Positions 18,044-26,765 are shown, counted from the first letter of the stretch. The stretch: 35,397 nt of DNA from Tepidanaerobacter sp. DTU063 (GCA_001512695.1 LFSJ01000050.1:332-35728), one strand, 5' to 3'. The notes: generated by a model from the sequence alone, not told the origin. Numbers and translations are program-made.

Positions 18044-18077
18044 AAAAAACCGGAGCTAGAACTTCGCCCCGGTTTTT
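18044..18077. terminator. Bidirectional terminator after the hydrogenase operon
   Basis: AAAACCGG and CCGGTTTT pair across a 15-base loop, flanked by A-runs on the left and T-runs on the right. It lies between the cytochrome b gene (plus) and the SASP gene (minus) and can serve both. Confidence 0.8.
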
Positions 18078-18096
18078 CGTGCGCTTTCAGGAGTGC

Positions 18097-18288
18097 TTAG
18101 CTCTGGGTTTTGCCATTTTGTTCGGCAAGGGCCTTTTCCGCTTTTTCAATGGCAAGTCTCACCAGATTACCGCAGTTTCTGGATGAAACTTCACCCCAGC
18201 CTTTCTTCGCCACCGTATCTGCCACACCAAGTTCCTTAGCCAACTCGTACTTAAGGTCCTCAGACATGACACTACGACGACGAGCCAT
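18097..18288 (-). CDS. Alpha/beta-type small acid-soluble spore protein
   Basis: A 63-residue protein beginning MARRRSVMSEDLKYELAKEL. The ELAKELG segment resembles the GPR-protease cleavage region, and GNLVRLAIEKAEKALA the conserved second helix of the clostridial SASP group. These proteins coat and protect spore DNA. The start at 18288 follows GGAGGT at normal distance; an ATG 24 bases further upstream has no such site. The Gly-Gly pairs typical of the family centre are partly replaced (KKGWGEVSSRNCGN). A forespore (sigma-G) promoter is expected but I could not find a convincing match. Confidence 0.88.
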   Translation of the reverse strand: MARRRSVMSEDLKYELAKELGVADTVAKKGWGEVSSRNCGNLVRLAIEKAEKALAEQNGKTQS

Positions 18289-18434
18289 GAGCCCACCTCC
18301 TTTGTTTTTCACGCACTATTATTATCTTGTGTTCAATAAAATTTTTTATGATGGTAATTTCTAAACCGCTTTTTAGCTAAATTTTTTTTAAAAAATAAAA
18401 GACATGTAACTGTATATTACAAAGAATCAATGTA

Positions 18435-18487
18435 AAAAATAAGGTGTCTAGACCACGAAAAACGTAGTTTTGACACCTCTTTTTTTA
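18435..18487. terminator. Terminator after the decarboxylase gene
   Basis: AGGTGTC (18442-18448) pairs with GACACCT (18472-18478), with a further inner stem of ACCACG/CGTAGT type around an A5 loop. A/T runs flank both sides, so it can act in both directions. It directly follows the minus-strand decarboxylase gene. Confidence 0.8.
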
Positions 18488-19987
18488 TACCACTTCTTTG
18501 ATTCTCTCATAATATTTGACCGACTCTATATCCGCCAGCACCATGATTGTCCGCGCATCCGGGTCGAAGGTTCCCTCCATCTGGCATCCTTCTGATTTTA
18601 GTGTTTTGGCATATTCTATGACTTCTTTGCTTATGCGTTCACCGGGACAGATGATGGGTATCCCCGGCGGATATGCCATAAGCATTTCGGCGCTGATTTC
18701 ACCTTCCGCCTCTTCCAGGGGAACTACGCGCTTTTCGCTGTAAAAGGCAAATCTTGGCGAAACGACTAACTCCTGGTTGTCAGGAAGTTCAGTGGTTATC
18801 TTTATCAGGTTTTTACTGCCGTATTTTTGGACTATGTCTTTTATTGCGTTCACCAGGGTCCTCATACTCGCCTCATTATCGGCAATGGTGCCCAATGCCA
18901 GCACATTATATAGATCGGAAAGTTCCATTTGGATACCGTATTCATATTTTAACAGCTTTTCGGTTTCAAAACCGGACAGTCCTATTTCTCTTAAGTTAAT
19001 GGCAAGTTTTGTGGGATCTAAAGCAAAGCAACCTTCAGTGCCTTCAACATCCCTGCCCATAACGTAAATGCCCTTTATGCCATTTAGCTCTTCTCGCACT
19101 CTCTCACAAAGCTCAATGGTGCGCTGCAGAAGCTCTCTGCCCTTTAAGGCTGCCTGCTTTCTGGCCACATCGATAGAGGCCAGCAAGGGATATGAAGGGC
19201 TGGTGGTTTGGGTTAAGTTCATAGCTGCTTTTACTTTTCTGTCATCTATGAGATCCCCTTTTACGAGGAGTATCGAGCTTTGCGTCATGGAGCCCAGCAG
19301 CTTGTGAACGCTGACGGCGCTCATGTCGGCACCGGCTTCCATGGCCGATAGCGGTAAATCCGGATGAAATCCCAAATGTGCACCATGGGCCTCATCTACA
19401 ATTACGGGTTTGCCGTAAGAGTGAGCTATTTCCACAATCTTGCGGAGGTCTGAAGCCACTCCGTAGTATGTGGGGTTAATTACAAAAACCGCCTTAGCAT
19501 TGGGGTGCTCGACAATGGCCCGCCTCACGCTTTCCGGGGTAATGCCCATGGCTATTCCCATGTAGTTGTCGATTACAGGCTTTATATAAACGGGCCGCAC
19601 ACCGCTAAGTATCAGCCCTCCTATTACGGAACGATGGGCATTTCTGGGGATGATGATTTCATCACCGGGCCCCGCCACTGACAGTATCATGGCTTGAATA
19701 CCTGAAGTGGTGCCATTTACCAAAAAATGCGCATGATCGGCCCCAAAGGCCCGAGCTGCCAAATCTTCCGCCTCCTGGATTACTCCCCGGGGATTGCAGA
19801 TAGTATCTAAATCCAAAAGGCCTGAAGTTACGTCGATCGATAAAACGTTTTCTCCTACAAAAGCCCGAAATTCCGGTATGCCTTTGCCGCCTTTATGACC
19901 CGGCACATGAAACGGCAAGGTCCCTTCTGCCACGTGCTTCTTTAATGCGTCAAAAAGCGGTGTTTGCTGCTGCTCTTGAAACTTCAT
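18485..19987 (-). CDS. speA: Orn/Lys/Arg decarboxylase, Bacillus-type (probable arginine decarboxylase)
   Basis: A 500-residue PLP enzyme of fold type I. Residues 24-37 (PFHVPGHKGGKGIP) open the substrate region, VDEAHGAHLGFHP holds the PLP-binding Asp and His, and the Schiff-base Lys is in SVHKLLGSMTQSS. Length and layout match Bacillus SpeA rather than the long, inducible enterobacterial enzymes. Arginine gives agmatine for polyamine synthesis; lysine or ornithine specificity cannot be excluded. The ATG has GGGGAG nine bases upstream. The gene is a single unit between terminators, not obviously linked to spore genes on either side. Confidence 0.88.
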   Translation of the reverse strand: MKFQEQQQTPLFDALKKHVAEGTLPFHVPGHKGGKGIPEFRAFVGENVLSIDVTSGLLDLDTICNPRGVIQEAEDLAARAFGADHAHFLVNGTTSGIQAMILSVAGPGDEIIIPRNAHRSVIGGLILSGVRPVYIKPVIDNYMGIAMGITPESVRRAIVEHPNAKAVFVINPTYYGVASDLRKIVEIAHSYGKPVIVDEAHGAHLGFHPDLPLSAMEAGADMSAVSVHKLLGSMTQSSILLVKGDLIDDRKVKAAMNLTQTTSPSYPLLASIDVARKQAALKGRELLQRTIELCERVREELNGIKGIYVMGRDVEGTEGCFALDPTKLAINLREIGLSGFETEKLLKYEYGIQMELSDLYNVLALGTIADNEASMRTLVNAIKDIVQKYGSKNLIKITTELPDNQELVVSPRFAFYSEKRVVPLEEAEGEISAEMLMAYPPGIPIICPGERISKEVIEYAKTLKSEGCQMEGTFDPDARTIMVLADIESVKYYERIKEVV

Positions 19988-20046
19988 CCGGAGTCACTCC
20001 CCTTTCCGTGTTTATTCAGCTCTGAAGACCGTATCAAACAAATACA

Positions 20047-20075
20047 ATTAAAGCATAATTCTCCTCCGATTTCAA
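20047..20075 (-). promoter_or_regulatory. Putative promoter of the decarboxylase gene
   Basis: TTGAAA (20070-20075) and TTTAAT (20047-20052) are 17 bases apart on the minus strand, about 60 bases before the start codon. The upstream spoIIR terminator insulates this gene, supporting a local promoter. Confidence 0.6.
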
Positions 20076-20106
20076 TACTATAAATCGTTTTTTGTCGTGA
20101 AATCTA

Positions 20107-20145
20107 AAATTATAGCCCGACAGCTTTGTGTCGGGCTTATAATTT
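20107..20145. terminator. Terminator after spoIIR
   Basis: AGCCCGACA (20114-20122) pairs with TGTCGGGCT (20129-20137), extended by AAATTATA/TATAATTT. AT-rich ends allow function on either strand. It lies about 40 bases after the spoIIR stop. Confidence 0.8.
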
Positions 20146-20185
20146 CCAATTGCGGGGGATTTGTTGCTCTTGTGTTTGATGACTA

Positions 20186-20896
20186 TTATTTGAAAGCTAA
20201 ATTGATGGCTCTGTCCAGTTTGCCTTTGGCCTCCTGCCACAACTCCTGCACTTTGAAGCGAATTTCGATAGGCATGTCATTATTTGACTTGTAAGTTTTA
20301 ATTGCTTCTATTTCCTGCTCTGTAAAGACACGGCTCATTGCTAGGGTTACTTCGTCTTCACACTCTCCCTGTGTTATATCCACAAAACAAAGGGGCGGAA
20401 ACAATACGCACCACCAGTTGGCACCTTTACCGCTGCCGATAATTACTCTAAGGGCTTCGTATTCTCCGGCGGGAAGTGTTAGGTAGCCGTAAGTTTTTGC
20501 GGGAAATAGATATTTGCCAAAGCTTGCCTTAACATCGTACTCTTTTCCGTTTTTACGAATTTCCTCTCTTGCTATTTCCTCAATTTGAGCGAGGTTTTCT
20601 TTAATGAACCTTCGTGACTCAGTAATATCGTCTATGTTTTGAAATTTGCTGCTAAGGGCTGAATTGATTGCGTCTCTCACTTTGAGCTTTAACTCTTGGT
20701 CTTCAGGAGAGTTGCTATTGGCAATGACATGCAGCCTGATAAGTTTATCTGCCAGCTGATTTGCCGTGACTCCGGTGCTGCCATCGATGCCTCCAGCAAG
20801 ACCGCTGCTGCTGACGATCGCACAGAGCATTGAAAGTACCAGTATTCCCAGTGTTACCGTGAAGGTCTTTTTCAGGAGTTTTGACTTGTGTTTCAC
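20186..20896 (-). CDS. spoIIR: Stage II sporulation protein R
   Basis: A 236-residue exported signalling protein, made in the forespore to trigger SpoIIGA-dependent processing of pro-sigma-E in the mother cell. It has an N-terminal hydrophobic signal or anchor (about residues 9-30), the family block LIRLHVIANSNSPEDQ and the signature NWWCVLFPPLCFVD. GTG at 20896 is chosen because GGGGGAGAG lies six bases before it. The longer ATG (20959) has no ribosome-binding site, and a sigma-F-like -10 falls between the two starts. It follows gerC by 75 bases on the same strand. Confidence 0.93.
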   Translation of the reverse strand: MKHKSKLLKKTFTVTLGILVLSMLCAIVSSSGLAGGIDGSTGVTANQLADKLIRLHVIANSNSPEDQELKLKVRDAINSALSSKFQNIDDITESRRFIKENLAQIEEIAREEIRKNGKEYDVKASFGKYLFPAKTYGYLTLPAGEYEALRVIIGSGKGANWWCVLFPPLCFVDITQGECEDEVTLAMSRVFTEQEIEAIKTYKSNNDMPIEIRFKVQELWQEAKGKLDRAINLAFK

Positions 20897-20928
20897 TTGC
20901 TCTCTCTCCCCCGCAAATGTTTTGTTAT

Positions 20929-20938
20929 TATTATTCCC
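20929..20938 (-). promoter_or_regulatory. Sigma-F-like -10 element upstream of spoIIR
   Basis: GGGAATAATA on the minus strand matches the sigma-F -10 consensus GGNNANAHTR at every position, and it is 33 bases before the GTG start. A matching -35 (GYATA) at the expected distance is not clear. SpoIIR is sigma-F-dependent in Bacillus, so the placement is biologically sensible. Confidence 0.5.
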
Positions 20939-20971
20939 GAAATCAGCCCTTATAATCATTTAAAATGCTTT

Positions 20972-22117
20972 TTATCGCAAGATACCTATATTTTTTATGG
21001 TTGTGCTGACATTAATGTCGATGTTCACTTGGGTGAATATTTCTTCCCAATTGTCTTCATATGTTTTCCACAGAGCGGGCTCATGTTTTTGCAAAAAATT
21101 CCCCAGCTTGAGTAAATCCACTTTGTAGTCCTCCTGAAGCTTTTTTACCCCTTTTAGGATTTGAGATTCAATTTCCTTTGATATGAGTTCTTCCATTCGC
21201 TCAATATCTTTTGATTCTAATTTCGAACGGTAATATGTGATATAGTGGGCGGTGCTGGCAATATTGCCGGTTACGTACACTTCCAATAAAAACTCGGGCA
21301 CGGGCTCTGCCGCCTTGAGGGAAAGCTTTGTCTTTTCACCAAGTATCGTAAAAGTTTCCGTTCCTTCACCCCGTATGTCCCTTACCACTATATCCCCGCC
21401 CCTTACCTTGCCGAGAAAGAAATTAACGCCCTGGGTCTCCTCTTCATTGAGCCAGCCTATAAGCTTAAAGTCCTTTATTACTCCCGCACCGCCAATATTT
21501 ACCTCGGTTTTGTTCGGAGTAATTTTGCTAACTAGTATATTTCCATTTTGGGAATTGAGATTTCGAAAAAAATCTCCCAAATCCATTTCGATGAATTTCC
21601 CCGACATGGCCCTGGCTGCATATAGGGAATCCATATATTCTGCCTTGAGTTTTTCCGTCCAGGGAGTAACCCCCATGACCTTTTCTGCCCTGCCCTCGCA
21701 GATGGCTATGCGACTTCGCCTGTTAAATTCCGGCTGACGCGCAAAAGGATTCAGGATTGCCTTTAAGTGCTTCCTTGCCATATCTTCTCCGATTACTACT
21801 ATCCTCATATGCTCAAAGTAAATGTCCCGGTTTATCCGTAAGGCAAGATTCCTCGCCGCATCTACTAATGAATAGGCTTCCGTCGTCAAAAGGCCCACAC
21901 TCTCTCCGCCTCCACCTCCTCCGCCGCCTTCGCCGCCTATGATTTCCCTAGCTATGGGTATGGAAAAGTAAAAGGTGTACTTGTTGGGCTCATCGCTTGT
22001 GTCTATGCCTACAATTCCCACAAAAAGTCGCCTGTCTATTTCCACCATGTCCCAACATCCCACCAATAACAGCATGGACGATAAAATACATATCAAAAGC
22101 TTTTTGTACCTATTCAT
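20972..22117 (-). CDS. Spore germinant receptor, GerC-type lipoprotein
   Basis: A 381-residue Ger(x)C lipoprotein. The signal peptide ends in a lipobox (LVGC) at about residue 20, followed by WDMVEIDRR, the family's conserved start of the mature protein. A glycine run of eight lies at about residues 65-72, in a loop between domains. The GerAC C-terminal domain follows. ATG at 22117 is chosen because it overlaps the gerB stop by four bases and directly precedes the signal peptide. The protein sits on the outer face of the forespore inner membrane with the A and B subunits and takes part in germinant response. Confidence 0.93.
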   Translation of the reverse strand: MNRYKKLLICILSSMLLLVGCWDMVEIDRRLFVGIVGIDTSDEPNKYTFYFSIPIAREIIGGEGGGGGGGGESVGLLTTEAYSLVDAARNLALRINRDIYFEHMRIVVIGEDMARKHLKAILNPFARQPEFNRRSRIAICEGRAEKVMGVTPWTEKLKAEYMDSLYAARAMSGKFIEMDLGDFFRNLNSQNGNILVSKITPNKTEVNIGGAGVIKDFKLIGWLNEEETQGVNFFLGKVRGGDIVVRDIRGEGTETFTILGEKTKLSLKAAEPVPEFLLEVYVTGNIASTAHYITYYRSKLESKDIERMEELISKEIESQILKGVKKLQEDYKVDLLKLGNFLQKHEPALWKTYEDNWEEIFTQVNIDINVSTTIKNIGILR

Positions 22118-23253
22118 GCTGTCCCGCCCTTCTTTTTCAAGATGACTGCCAGTAGTAAAATGAAAAAGGGTATGATGATGCCTACGGAAATGCTCCCCCA
22201 TTTAACCACGTACACTAACTTTTCCGTTGCAATGATATTCGGGGGAAGGGAAGCAATGAAATAAATCCAAGGAAACAAAATGCTTATAAAGAACTTGAAT
22301 TCTCTGGCCTTCGTAAGGTGAAAGGCAGTCAGGGCTCCCGTTAGGTACAGGCTGTTGGCCGTGGTAAAGGAGGCAATGGTCCATAAGGCCATGGCCAGGG
22401 CATCCAACCTCTCAAAGACTCTTCCCGGCGCCGTTATCATGCGGATAATGGTCATGCCCGGCCATATTAGCATCTTGGTGTTCTGTACACCAATTCCCAC
22501 AAAAGTAATAACCACGACAAATAAATATATCAGCGTAGCAACTCCCACGCTTACAAACATGGTCCAGTATATTTTGTCAGGCCTCTTTAGATAGGGACCC
22601 AACATTAGCAAAATCTCAACTCCAAAAAAACTGAACATGGTATTTAAGCTTCCCATTGCCATTGATTTTATGGGTGTGTTAAAAACCGGCAGGAGTTCAG
22701 TAAAATCTGCTTTTGGTATGGCAATCAGGTACATAGCAAAGATAGGCACTATCAGTATAGGGAAGAGTATTTCCGCAATTCTCGCCGTCGGCTCAATGCC
22801 GTGGCGTATCAGGTAAACCGTGAGGAGCATTTGGGTAATTATTATAAACTCCCTGGGAGTGTTTTCAAGCATGAATGCGTTGGTGACATCGGTAAAGGTC
22901 CTGATAACTATGGAAGTGGCCAGGGTAAAATGTATAACTAGACCAACTCCAACTACGAAGGACAAGAATTTGCCTATCACTTTTCCGGAATACTCTATGA
23001 AGGTCTCTCCCGGAAATCTCCTTATAAGAGTGCTCAGGACCAGGCTGCCGGCAAGAGCCAAAAGCCCTCCTACGATCACCAGGATCCAGCCGTCCGAACC
23101 GGCATATATGGCCACTTCCCTCGGGAGGATTAGGAGGCCTATTTCCAAAATGGTCATTATCATTAAGCCAACGGCCTGGGGAACGGTTATCATATCATTA
23201 TTCGTCAGCACGTTCATCCCCCGCTTTATCGATGGTATCATGTCGCCTGTCAT
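22114..23253 (-). CDS. Spore germinant receptor, GerB-type permease subunit
   Basis: A membrane protein of up to 379 residues with about ten helices, of the APC-like GerAB/spore permease family. Early ITVPQAVGLMIMT and LLILPREVA segments match the family's first two helices. GerB proteins bind germinants, but the ligand cannot be read from sequence. The ATG at 23253 overlaps gerA by 56 bases; Met5 and Met13 are other possible starts, with Met13 nearest the first helix. None has a strong ribosome-binding site, so translation may be coupled to gerA. The four-base overlap with gerC supports one operon. Confidence 0.9.
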   Translation of the reverse strand: MTGDMIPSIKRGMNVLTNNDMITVPQAVGLMIMTILEIGLLILPREVAIYAGSDGWILVIVGGLLALAGSLVLSTLIRRFPGETFIEYSGKVIGKFLSFVVGVGLVIHFTLATSIVIRTFTDVTNAFMLENTPREFIIITQMLLTVYLIRHGIEPTARIAEILFPILIVPIFAMYLIAIPKADFTELLPVFNTPIKSMAMGSLNTMFSFFGVEILLMLGPYLKRPDKIYWTMFVSVGVATLIYLFVVVITFVGIGVQNTKMLIWPGMTIIRMITAPGRVFERLDALAMALWTIASFTTANSLYLTGALTAFHLTKAREFKFFISILFPWIYFIASLPPNIIATEKLVYVVKWGSISVGIIIPFFILLLAVILKKKGGTA

Positions 23254-24805
23254 TTATCCTGTCAAAGTCTTGAGGCCTCGTATACCCAGGCCTTATTTCC
23301 ATGGAGGGCAAAGGCCCTCGGATAATGTTGTCCTTACTTTCGGAAAATCTGAAAGAAACAAAAGGTGACAGGTAATGGGCTCCAAAGCTTTTTAACGTAA
23401 CAAGGTGTATTGTGAGGCCCAAAAGGCCCAGCATAATCCCGTACAGTCCTGCAATACTGGCCAGTGCTATCATTATAAAGGTCAGCAGGCGAAAGCTTAT
23501 AGCAACGCTGTAGTTGGGGATGGCAAAGGACGAAATGGCATTTATCGCCACAACAATGACCATGATAGGACTTACAATGCTGGCTCTGACTGCAGCTTCA
23601 CCTACTACTAAACCGCCCACTATACCTATTGTCTGACCTATAGGGCCGGGAAGTCTCACTCCTGCCTCTCTTAGGACTTCCAGCGAAACAATCATGATGA
23701 GGGTTTCCAGCACCGCCGAAAAGGGCACACCTTCCCTGGCAGCCGCAATAGACAGGACCAGGTCCGTCGGAAGCATGCCAGGATGAAAAGTAGTCATGGC
23801 AATGTACAGGGATGGAAAGGTAAAGGCAAAGAAACCTGCTATAAATCGCAAAATCCTAATCATCGAAACGATGTACCAGCGCTCATAATAATCTTCAGGC
23901 GACTGAAACAGGCTCAAAAAGGTTGTGGGTGCAAGGAGAGCAAAGGGGGTATTGTCACATAAGATGGCTACATTTCCTTCTACCAGTGATGCAGCCACCA
24001 CATCGGGCCGCTCCGTGCGCCGAAGCTGCGGAAATGGTGAAAGCCAGTCCCCCTCTATCATCTGCTCTATATATCCGCTTTCCAGCACACAGCTTATGTC
24101 TATGGTATTCAACCTTTTTAATACTTCATCGACAATAGAGGGCTTGGCTACGCCTTTAATATACATGATGCCTACATCAGTTCTCGTATGTCTGCCAAGC
24201 TTAATTGTCTTAACTTTCAGGTTCGGATCTTTCAACCTCCGACGAACTAGGGCTACATTTGTTCGGTACGTTTCGGTAAAACCATCCCTGGGCCCTCGAA
24301 TCACCGCTTCCGTAGATGGCTCTTCAACTCCTCGCTTTTCCCATCCCCTGGTGCTAATTACCAAGGCCTTTTCCAGTTTATCCATAAACAGAATGGTGTC
24401 ACCCGATAAAATGCCCAGTATGACGTCGCCGAAGTTATCCGTTTCTTTTATGTCTCCTGCCGTCAGGAGACCTTCTTTTACCATTTCGAAAAACTTTTCA
24501 CCCACAGTGTATTCCAAGGGGAATTGGCGCGCAAACAGCATCAATGGCTTTAATACTTCATTTTGCACCGTATCCATGGCAACCATACCATCGATGTACA
24601 CAAGGGCCATCTTGTGCTTAGCAGTATGGCCCATGTAAAAAATCCGGGTAATAACATCATCGCAGTCATAGAGATACTCGTTGACAATGTTGAGATTTTC
24701 TGCGATATCGGTTTTAAGTTTTCGGCTCTTATCGGGGGACATGTCCCTTTCGAAGAATAGCTCCTGTTTTTTGTTGCTGTAGAGTTTGGAAAATATATTG
24801 GTCAT
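23198..24805 (-). CDS. Spore germinant receptor, GerA-type subunit
   Basis: A 535-residue GerA-family protein. A hydrophilic N-terminal half (about 1-285) carries DRNPFYMGHTAKHK-like segments (IFYMGHTAKHKMALVYIDG), followed by a C-terminal half with four to five membrane helices. GerA subunits form the ion-conducting ring of germinant receptors in Bacillus. The ATG lies six to eight bases behind AGGAGT. It is the first gene of a gerA-gerB-gerC operon. The upstream gap (24806-24962, 157 bases) should contain a forespore promoter but I found no clear sigma-G match. Confidence 0.92.
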   Translation of the reverse strand: MTNIFSKLYSNKKQELFFERDMSPDKSRKLKTDIAENLNIVNEYLYDCDDVITRIFYMGHTAKHKMALVYIDGMVAMDTVQNEVLKPLMLFARQFPLEYTVGEKFFEMVKEGLLTAGDIKETDNFGDVILGILSGDTILFMDKLEKALVISTRGWEKRGVEEPSTEAVIRGPRDGFTETYRTNVALVRRRLKDPNLKVKTIKLGRHTRTDVGIMYIKGVAKPSIVDEVLKRLNTIDISCVLESGYIEQMIEGDWLSPFPQLRRTERPDVVAASLVEGNVAILCDNTPFALLAPTTFLSLFQSPEDYYERWYIVSMIRILRFIAGFFAFTFPSLYIAMTTFHPGMLPTDLVLSIAAAREGVPFSAVLETLIMIVSLEVLREAGVRLPGPIGQTIGIVGGLVVGEAAVRASIVSPIMVIVVAINAISSFAIPNYSVAISFRLLTFIMIALASIAGLYGIMLGLLGLTIHLVTLKSFGAHYLSPFVSFRFSESKDNIIRGPLPSMEIRPGYTRPQDFDRINDRRHDTIDKAGDERADE

Positions 24806-24962
24806 GCGGGCACTCCTATTTTGCTCAAATTATGTATTTAGAACCATCGAAAAAATAAACTTGAGCGAACGGTATCACCTGACAACTAAAGTTACTGAAA
24901 CATATTACCACCGAGTATCAGCGACTACTACATTCACTACAACGCATTTTCTTGAAAAGTAG

Positions 24963-25229
24963 CTACATAATAAAAAACCTGAACAGCACAAAAACTGCAA
25001 TTGACCCGAATATATACAAGATGCCAATAATTGTAGCGGCTTTTTCCTCAACTCTCAGGCCCTTTATGGAAAGGTCAATCCTATCTATTGTCAAAAGGTA
25101 AATGCCGCTTAAAATGAATACAGCAAGGCTTGAAAAAGATATGTTGTGGATAATGTTGTCTACTAGCATTTTTATTACTTCCCGCATTATATACATCCTT
25201 ACAATGGTATCTCTATATATTTTTGTCAT
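24963..25229 (-). CDS. Small two-helix membrane protein, CLC_0170-like
   Basis: Up to 88 residues, with two hydrophobic helices (about 32-48 and 66-86). Between them lies a charged connector, IDRIDLSIKGLRVEEKAAT, then IIGILYIFG. This arrangement resembles the CLC_0170 family of short membrane proteins found near germination genes in clostridia; the resemblance is from memory of the family pattern, not from a search. The start is uncertain: Met15 has AAGG seven bases upstream and is more likely than the first ATG. It is on the same strand and 157 bases upstream of gerA, so a role beside the germinant receptor is possible but unproven. Confidence 0.5.
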   Translation of the reverse strand: MTKIYRDTIVRMYIMREVIKMLVDNIIHNISFSSLAVFILSGIYLLTIDRIDLSIKGLRVEEKAATIIGILYIFGSIAVFVLFRFFIM

Positions 25230-25299
25230 TATCGGCTCTTTTTATGAATAAGCTCGCTTTCCAATTTACAACGCTTTTTCCGCCGACCTAAACCCGGTT

Positions 25300-25357
25300 C
25301 TTGACAAAAGCCTTCCATGGGAATATGATATAAGTAGATGTATCGTTATATAGCGAT
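25300..25357 (+). promoter_or_regulatory. Promoter and palindromic operator of the radical SAM gene
   Basis: TTGACA (25300-25305) and TATGAT (25323-25328) are 17 bases apart. An 18-base palindrome, TATCGTTATATAGCGATA (25340-25357), with one mismatched pair flanking its centre, lies just after the start of transcription. A dimeric repressor bound there would block transcription. The shape (ATCG-N8-CGAT, AT-rich) resembles ArsR/SmtB-family operators; no such regulator gene is in the window. Confidence 0.7.
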
Positions 25358-25385
25358 ATAACAAATCGTAAGGAGGTCTTTATGT

Positions 25386-26738
25386 ATGGATTTGGCCAGG
25401 TCGCAACTTGGAGAGAAGATTGTTGGCCAGGGGCTGAAATATTTACTGTCAAAAGACATAGATGATCTTGATAAGCTGATCTATTGGGCGGAAAAGTTGC
25501 CCATGCCTCAAAACCACAGGGTGTATCTTGAAAGCGCAAAGAAGTTTTTGAAAGACAAAGATTCCAACTGGTATCAGTTTGCCCAAAGGCTCCTTAGGGA
25601 AACGGACCCCTACGTAAAAGAAAAAATCGGCATGAACTTTTTCCTAAATGCCAACTTTTTAGGTGTTCAAAGACAAAATAAAATGGCAAAAGAGCTGGGG
25701 CATTCTGTTCCGTGGGCTATTTTAATCGATCCCACCGAAAGATGTAATCTAAACTGCACCGGCTGCTGGGCAGGAGATTACCAGCGAAGCGAGGAACTGG
25801 ACTTTGAAACCTTAGACAGGGTTATGACTGAAGCTGAAGAGCTGGGAATATTCTTTACCATCATGTCCGGCGGTGAACCTACTCTTCGGAAAAGAGACAT
25901 TATAAAACTTGCTGAAAAACATCCATCCCAGGTGATTCATCTGTTTACCAACGGCACTTTGGTGGACGATGAGTTTGTGGCTGAAATGATGCGAGTGGGC
26001 AATATCACCTTGGCCTTCAGCATTGAAGGCTTTGAAGAAAGCACCGATTCAAGGCGTGGCAAGAGTGTGTTTAAAAAGGTAATGGAAGCCATGGATCGCA
26101 TGCGCAAAGCCGGCCTTATCTTCGGAGTTTCCGTAACGTACACGCGGAAAAACACGGAAGAATTGGCCAGTGAGGAATTTGTGGATATGCTGGTTGACAA
26201 GGGAGCAACTTTTGCCTGGTACTTCACCTATGTCCCAGTTGGAAAAGACGTGGATGTGGAATTGATGGCAACTCCCGAGCAGCGCGCCTACATGTACGAA
26301 AAAGTCCTGGAGTACAGGCGCACTAAGCCCATATTCATTATGGACTTTTGGAATGACGGTGAGATTTCCCATGGCTGTATAGCCGGAGGAAAGCGGTACC
26401 TACATATTAACGCCAAGGGCGATGTGGAACCCTGTGCCTTCGTCCACTATGCCACATGTAACATAAAAGACCTATCATTAAAAGACGCTTTGAGTTCGCC
26501 CTTAATGCTGGCCTATCAAAAACGACAGCCCTTTAACATGAATCATCACAGGCCATGTCCTCTAATCGATAATCCCGAAATGATGGTGGAAATAGTAAGG
26601 GAAAGCGGGGCGTATTCCACACAAGTAAATGCCGATGAGACTCCCGAAGAATTTGCCCAAAAACTCAAGAACTATTCCGATAGCTGGGGCCGTTTAGCCG
26701 ATGCCAAGTGGGCAAAGTCCTGCGCTGCAGTAAAATGA
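25386..26738 (+). CDS. Radical SAM protein with SPASM-like C-terminal domain
   Basis: A 450-residue protein. A helical N-terminal part of about 110 residues precedes the radical SAM core, whose [4Fe-4S] ligands are Cys120, Cys124 and Cys127 (CNLNCTGCW). SGGEPT is the SAM-contacting GGE motif. Auxiliary-cluster-like cysteines follow in HGCIAGG, EPCAFVHYATC and RPCPLID. The IDPTERCNLNCTGCW and AFSIEGFEE patterns place it with the widespread PqqE/SkfB-like group, which has few proven substrates. The ATG at 25386 lies nine bases after AGGAGG; another ATG four bases earlier is in a short frame. It is a single-gene unit between an operator-bearing promoter and a terminator. Confidence 0.85.
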   Translation: MDLARSQLGEKIVGQGLKYLLSKDIDDLDKLIYWAEKLPMPQNHRVYLESAKKFLKDKDSNWYQFAQRLLRETDPYVKEKIGMNFFLNANFLGVQRQNKMAKELGHSVPWAILIDPTERCNLNCTGCWAGDYQRSEELDFETLDRVMTEAEELGIFFTIMSGGEPTLRKRDIIKLAEKHPSQVIHLFTNGTLVDDEFVAEMMRVGNITLAFSIEGFEESTDSRRGKSVFKKVMEAMDRMRKAGLIFGVSVTYTRKNTEELASEEFVDMLVDKGATFAWYFTYVPVGKDVDVELMATPEQRAYMYEKVLEYRRTKPIFIMDFWNDGEISHGCIAGGKRYLHINAKGDVEPCAFVHYATCNIKDLSLKDALSSPLMLAYQKRQPFNMNHHRPCPLIDNPEMMVEIVRESGAYSTQVNADETPEEFAQKLKNYSDSWGRLADAKWAKSCAAVK

Positions 26739-26765
26739 GTATTATTAGAAAGGGATATATTTAAA

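Noticed and set aside
20046-20067. GGAGGAGAATTATG followed after one codon by a stop, as a minimal upstream frame before the decarboxylase
   Set aside because: It lies between the -35 and -10 of the likely promoter and so would not be in the transcript.
21905-21945. The eight-glycine run in GerC as a phase-variable repeat
   Set aside because: The codons are mixed (GGC, GGA, GGT) rather than one pure repeat unit, so slippage is not favoured.
25145-25153. A further perfect DnaA box (reverse strand) inside the small membrane protein gene
   Set aside because: It is single and within a coding region; one chance hit in the window is plausible.
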